DNA from: UBA11986 sp031402435
GTDB lineage: Bacteria > Bacteroidota > Ignavibacteria > UBA10030 > UBA6906
Direction of reading: 5' to 3'
DNA length: 64,000 nucleotides
Assembly (NCBI GenBank): GCA_031402435.1
Contig: JANNSJ010000045.1
Span: 1 to 64,000 of the forward strand
Shown here piece by piece: positions 60,377 to 64,000 of this stretch; position 1 is the first letter of the stretch; the number at the start of each line of letters is the position of its first letter. Made by a program: the position numbers and the translations under genes. The notes below the pieces were generated by a model, which was given only the letters and a program-made list of their open reading frames with translations, did not search any database and was not told the DNA's origin.

Positions 60377-61438
60377 ATGAAACGACATTTGATTGGAATC
60401 CTGATTGCATCCATCTCCGCCGCAGTGCTTCTTGCCTGCAAAAGTGACGCACCAACAACATCAGGTCCACCACCTACTCCGGGTGCAACCCACCTGGCTC
60501 TCACTGGCGTACCAAATCCGATTGCGGCAGGTGCAACTTTCGTTCTGACCGTCCGCGCATTGCGAGACGGCGAGACAGTCGATCCGAGCTTCATCGGGAA
60601 CGTAACAGTTGTCAAGGCGAGCGGACCAGGGGCATTGCACGGAACGGTAACAAAATCAGCAGTAGCCGGTGTCGCGATCTTCAACGATTTAAGCCTGTCA
60701 ATAACTGGAACTGTTACCCTTCGCGCCTCATCAGGCACATTAATGGAAGCAACTACAGAGTTCATTGCCGTTGTGCTGGCTTCGGGAGGGCCGGCAACAA
60801 AATTGCAGTTCATGACTCTTCCAACAACGATCATCGTTGATTCGGCTTTCTCTGCAACGGTACACGCTCTTCGTGCGGACAACAGTCTTGACTCTGCATA
60901 CACGGGGACAGTCGCCATACTTCTTGATAGTGGACCCGGAATACTGAACGGGGCAACAACGCACCCTGCAACCAACGGTGTTGCTTTCTTTCCTGGCCTG
61001 TCGCTCACTGCGCCTGGAGCTGTAACGCTTCGAGCAAATTCGGGGACTCTCACAACCACAATCTCACAATCCATTGCTGTGAATTCTGCTTCTCCGACCG
61101 TCCTCCGAGCGGGAACATTCAATGGCCAAAACGGCTACTCGACTTCAGGCTCTCTACAGATTCTTCGACAGACCAACGGCACGGAAGTACTCATGACGGG
61201 AACAAATTTTTCCGTAAGCGGAGGTGCAGGATCAATTGGAGTATGGCTGACCAACTCCACCGGTGCAACGAATCTCAACAGCACAACCGTCAAGATCAGA
61301 CTGGCGACCATCACCTCAGGGTTTAGTGGAGTGTACACGTTCACCATCCCGGGTGGGCTTGGGAATTATACACACGCCGTTACCTTTTGTGAATCTGCAA
61401 ACATCAACTTCGGTAATGCTCAACTTACAAATCCATAA
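60377..61438 (+). CDS. Lipoprotein with Ig-like repeats and a DM13-like domain
   Basis: 353 residues from the ATG at 60377 (lipobox in IASISAAVLLACKSD). Two Ig-like repeats of about 95 residues follow (HLALTGVPNPIAAGATFVLT ... SSGTLMEATTEFIAVVLA; LQFMTLPTTIIVDSAFSATV ... SGTLTTTISQSIAVNSA). The C-terminal domain at about 255-353 matches the short divergent lipoprotein (GTFNGQNGYSTSGSLQILR ... THAVTFCESANINFGNAQL). It would sit on the cell surface or in the periplasm. Co-regulated with its paralog by the 11-bp-spaced boxes. Confidence 0.78.
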   Translation: MKRHLIGILIASISAAVLLACKSDAPTTSGPPPTPGATHLALTGVPNPIAAGATFVLTVRALRDGETVDPSFIGNVTVVKASGPGALHGTVTKSAVAGVAIFNDLSLSITGTVTLRASSGTLMEATTEFIAVVLASGGPATKLQFMTLPTTIIVDSAFSATVHALRADNSLDSAYTGTVAILLDSGPGILNGATTHPATNGVAFFPGLSLTAPGAVTLRANSGTLTTTISQSIAVNSASPTVLRAGTFNGQNGYSTSGSLQILRQTNGTEVLMTGTNFSVSGGAGSIGVWLTNSTGATNLNSTTVKIRLATITSGFSGVYTFTIPGGLGNYTHAVTFCESANINFGNAQLTNP

Positions 61439-61450
61439 GGAAGGCTTGTC

Positions 61451-61743
61451 TTGCCAAAAGTGATCGGGATCGGTAGGGCGATTGTTTTCACAATGATTCT
61501 GCTGGTTCAGGCAAACTCGCGAGCAGCAAAGTCTGCGCCAGATGGCTCGGATTGGATCGGGAAGCAGGCACCCGAACTTGCACCAGGCATAACGACTACG
61601 CGCCTCGGAATCGGTACAAACAGCAATACTGGTCGGTACTCTCCCTCGTGGACAAGCATGGGATCATCCGGTACGTTCATATCGGCCAAGGCGATTACTC
61701 GGAGATTGAGCAGCAGATTGTTTGTCTTATTGGAGAGAAATAG
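61451..61743 (+). pseudogene. Degraded thioredoxin-like/redoxin gene
   Basis: A signal-peptide start (IVFTMILLVQANSRA) runs to DWIGKQAPELAPG. Another frame then contains NRYKQQYWSVLSLVDKHGII and RYVHIGQGDYSEIEQQI, the C-terminal part of redoxin proteins associated with disulfide chemistry. The central part with the CxxC active site is missing, and the two halves are in different frames. It follows the DM13 lipoprotein by 12 bases, so a redox partner has been lost. Confidence 0.7.
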
Positions 61744-61891
61744 AGTAGAGAGCTGACGGTGCCGGTTTCTTTATTCCGCCTACTGGATTCGATTCGTTGC
61801 AGATAGCTTGACTAATCACGAGCAATTATGTAACCTGTGTTTGGCACGTCCGATTCGCCTTCATAGCCCCTAACACCATATAGAAGGTCAA

Positions 61892-62746
61892 ATGTTTTTT
61901 CCCCAACGGTTTGCTGTTTTCATCGCAGCGTTTCTCATTTTCGCTGAAACAGTTGCGGCAGGTCCATGGCCTCGCAAGCAAGGCTCCAGGTTTATCCAAT
62001 TGGGCTTCAGCACGATTGGTTACAATAAGATCTACGATGATCGTGCAGAAAAGGCGCCCGTGTTCGCCGATGTACGGGATAATGTTCTGCAAGCATTCGC
62101 AGACGTTGGTGTGACAGACCTTCTCACTGTGACTGCTTCGATCCCTTTCAAGTTCCTCTCCGTTGCTCCTCTGCAATCGACTCTCGCTCCTGTAACTTCC
62201 AGGCTTGCCAACAGCGGCCCCGGCGACATCGATGTGATGGCGCGATACAATCTGCTCACTGAGAATGGCTATGCAGTTTCGAGTGGATTGCGTTTCGGCA
62301 TACCGTCGGGTGACAGCAAGAAGGCCAACGGTCTGATCCTAGGAGATGGAGAGTTCAATGTTGCGCCCACCCTCCTATTGGGAAGGTCATTCTATCCACA
62401 GCCGGCGTATATCACGGCTGACGTTGCATTCAACTTTCGTGGCAGCGCCTTCTCAAATGAACTGCTCTACAATGTAGAGTTGGGCTACGGGCTGTTCGAA
62501 AGCCGTCTGTATGTCATTCTACTGCTCTCAGGCAAGGAATCAACCTCATCGGTTCCTTCAAAATTTGTGGCAGCGTCCGCGTACGGACTTACAACGAACA
62601 ACCAGGAGTATACCGCAATCGTGCCTAAGCTTCTCTACAAAGCCTCGGATCATTTTGGTATTTCAGTCTCTTTTGCCACTGCAACACACGGACGGAACAT
62701 TGCGGGTGGTTTTGTTTTTGCAGGAGGAGTGTTTCATGAGTTCTAG
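61892..62746 (+). CDS. Outer-membrane beta-barrel protein (paralog of the 58722 gene)
   Basis: 284 residues. Signal peptide FAVFIAAFLIFAETVAAG. The barrel pieces include FIQLGFSTIGYNKIYDDRAE, VTASIPFKFLSVAPLQSTLA, LRFGIPSGDSKKANGLILGD and the end GFVFAGGVFHEF. The LRFGIPSGD/LGDGEFN layout parallels FELPTGD/LPTGDGEFN in the minus-strand barrel. It may form a pore for the same process. Its stop lies 11 bases inside the DUF547 gene, so the two are co-translated. Confidence 0.72.
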   Translation: MFFPQRFAVFIAAFLIFAETVAAGPWPRKQGSRFIQLGFSTIGYNKIYDDRAEKAPVFADVRDNVLQAFADVGVTDLLTVTASIPFKFLSVAPLQSTLAPVTSRLANSGPGDIDVMARYNLLTENGYAVSSGLRFGIPSGDSKKANGLILGDGEFNVAPTLLLGRSFYPQPAYITADVAFNFRGSAFSNELLYNVELGYGLFESRLYVILLLSGKESTSSVPSKFVAASAYGLTTNNQEYTAIVPKLLYKASDHFGISVSFATATHGRNIAGGFVFAGGVFHEF

Positions 62747-63470
62747 CTGGTGTGTGCTGATGGCCGCCTTGTTGTTCTCTTGTGCGATACCCTGTAGTGC
62801 CCAGCATGACACCTCGCACGTATTGCTGACCGGCGTCCTTCGAGATCATGTCGTTAACGGAGCAGTAGACTATTCTGCAATTCGAAGCGACAAACGCTTT
62901 GTCAGGTACCTTGCATCTCTGCGCAAAGTTGATCCTTACTCAATCTCGAACCAGGATGAGCGGCTTGCGTTCTGGATCAATGCGTACAATGCTTGGACAA
63001 TACAGTTGATCATAGACCATTATCCCGTGAAGAGCATACGCGACATTCAGGAGAACGGGAAAGGGCCATGGGACATCACTTGGATTGACATCGCTAAAAG
63101 GAAATACAGCCTGAACCAGATTGAGCATGAGGTGATCCGGAAGCTTTTCGACGAGCCCCGTATTCATGTGGCGCTCGTATGCGCGGCCAGGAGTTGCCCT
63201 CCGCTCAGGTCAGAAGCATATGTTGGGGGGAAGCTTGGTGAACAGCTTGAGGACAATGCAAGGAGATTCTTGAACGACGCCAGCAAGAACGGCTTTGAGA
63301 AAGAAACAAACACACTGTATCTTTCCGAACTCTTCTCGTGGTATGGTGATGATTTCGTGACGAGATACGGCTCGGTCTCGAACTTCGCCCTGACGTTGCT
63401 TGGCGTTTCCCACTCCCAGCCTCCGGCAATCAAATATCTTCCTTATGATTGGGATCTCAATAGCCGTTAG
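62736..63470 (+). CDS. Exported DUF547-domain protein
   Basis: 244 residues from the ATG at 62736 (GGAGGAG just ahead); signal peptide VLMAALLFSCAIPCSAQ. The DUF547 core is ERLAFWINAYNAWTIQLIID, WDITWIDIAKRKYSLNQIEH, IHVALVCAARSCPPLRSEAY and LYLSELFSWYGDDF. Conserved AARSCPPL and FWINAYNA identify the family; its activity is not established. It overlaps the upstream barrel gene and ends in TAG directly ahead of an open coding frame for an oxidoreductase. Confidence 0.85.
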   Translation: MSSSWCVLMAALLFSCAIPCSAQHDTSHVLLTGVLRDHVVNGAVDYSAIRSDKRFVRYLASLRKVDPYSISNQDERLAFWINAYNAWTIQLIIDHYPVKSIRDIQENGKGPWDITWIDIAKRKYSLNQIEHEVIRKLFDEPRIHVALVCAARSCPPLRSEAYVGGKLGEQLEDNARRFLNDASKNGFEKETNTLYLSELFSWYGDDFVTRYGSVSNFALTLLGVSHSQPPAIKYLPYDWDLNSR

Positions 63471-63563
63471 CATTTCAGGTACGACTCACAATATCCTCAA
63501 CAATATGAACTTGAAAGTCGGACATATGGAGATTCACATCCAGATAAGATACGTGGTGAGTGG

Positions 63564-64000
63564 ATGAACATGCTGGCGCGTTACACGAAATGGCTGCACA
63601 CGAAGTGGCCCGCGGGGACTGTCGAGAAACTACCGCAGGTGAACGCGGATGGTTCATCCAACATTCCCGGTCTCTATATCGTCGGTGATCTGACAGGCAT
63701 CCCGCTGTTGAAGTTTTCGGCTGACAGTGGAGCGAAGGCCGTACAGACGATCTTCGTCGACCCCGATTTCCAAAACGCCAGAACAAACCCATCTGACCCA
63801 AAGGTGATGGATGTCGTGATCGTTGGTGCTGGTGTATCAGGCATGGCGGCTGCACTTGAAGCCAGGAAGAAGGGATTGAGCTTTGAAGTATTCGAGGCCA
63901 CCGAGCCCTTTTCTACTGTCGTCAACTTCCCCAAAGGGAAACCCATCTTCACCTATCCAACCAACATGACCCCGGCTGGTGACCTGCAGTTCACTGCGCA
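63564..64000 (+). CDS. Flavin/NAD(P)-binding oxidoreductase, N-terminal part (runs off window)
   Basis: At least 145 residues from ATG 63564, open to the window end. The frame reads NMLARYTKWLHTKWPAGTVE, IPGLYIVGDLTGIPLLKFSA, then the dinucleotide fold VVIVGAGVSGMAAALEARKK and FEVFEATEPFSTVVNFPKGK. This matches NAD(P)-binding FAD oxidoreductases of the thioredoxin-reductase-like group with an extra N-terminal region. The frame is coding-like from 63471 (YDSQYPQQYELESRTYGDSH ... IRGEW), right after the DUF547 TAG, with no ATG, GTG or TTG in that stretch. The true start is therefore unclear. Confidence 0.72.
   Translation, partial: MNMLARYTKWLHTKWPAGTVEKLPQVNADGSSNIPGLYIVGDLTGIPLLKFSADSGAKAVQTIFVDPDFQNARTNPSDPKVMDVVIVGAGVSGMAAALEARKKGLSFEVFEATEPFSTVVNFPKGKPIFTYPTNMTPAGDLQFTA

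Noticed and set aside
60202..61122. Long minus-strand open frame (306 codons) opposite the DM13 lipoprotein gene
   Set aside because: It lies entirely opposite a gene with a lipobox, Ig-like repeats and a conserved terminal domain; its own translation has no signal, motif or plausible start context.

Overview
The window looks like chromosome of an Ignavibacteria/Bacteroidota-type (FCB group) bacterium, possibly from a metagenome assembly. The main signs are C-terminal sorting domains of the 'NYPNPFNP...' type on three exported proteins, a PorV/PorQ family outer-membrane protein and a TonB-dependent receptor with an N-terminal carboxypeptidase-regulatory domain. Nearly every gene is on the + strand. 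Assignments rest on motif reading by eye, without database searches.

Layout. (1) 1-7.1 kb: the end of a repeat-built surface protein, a frameshifted lipoprotein gene, small envelope proteins, a frameshifted ECF sigma factor and an AsmA-like protein. (2) 7.4-36.3 kb: a glycan-use locus. It holds an exported carbohydrate-binding protein, a TonB receptor, a large surface protein, a PorV-like protein, a sugar ABC importer (binding protein and two permeases, no ATPase), a PpiC/SurA-like isomerase, several six-hairpin glycosidase-like proteins, a zinc dehydrogenase, a GH2 beta-mannosidase and a GH130 protein. The last two suggest beta-mannoside substrates. The mobile mystery A/B (HTH + Fic) pair sits inside this locus with its own operator-promoter. 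(3) 36.4-52 kb: a type I restriction-modification locus, heavily invaded. A tightly packed seven-gene cassette lies between hsdR and hsdM: DGQHR protein, unknown protein, D12-type adenine methylase, HARE-HTH/Nudix/P-loop kinase fusion, SAM methyltransferase, SIR2 and HAM1/RdgB-like. I think this is the best candidate for an undescribed defence or DNA-modification system. hsdM is split into three pieces by two elements, each carrying an S23/IVP-like four-helix-bundle gene between GGATT-type inverted repeats. A GIY-YIG nuclease, a Fic protein and a small antisense antitoxin-like gene sit between two versions of the hsdM tail. hsdR has lost its motif V region to a similar repeat. (4) 52-54.5 kb: a duplicated-domain exported protein and a gene-poor stretch with gene remnants. 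(5) 54.6-64 kb: ArsS-like radical SAM protein, nitroreductase, a two-component system, two divergent DM13-like lipoprotein genes, outer-membrane barrel proteins, a DUF547 protein and the start of a flavin oxidoreductase.

How it works together. The receptor, importer and glycosidases form a plausible uptake-and-degradation route for mannose-containing glycans. The restriction locus has become a landing pad for selfish or defensive genes. Its hsdR and hsdM look non-functional as read here, while the seven-gene cassette and the four-helix proteins look intact. In region 5, three promoters share one architecture: 11-bp-spaced CGTGA-like boxes ending exactly 16 bases before a -10 hexamer. They lie ahead of the response regulator and the two DM13 genes, suggesting one small regulon.
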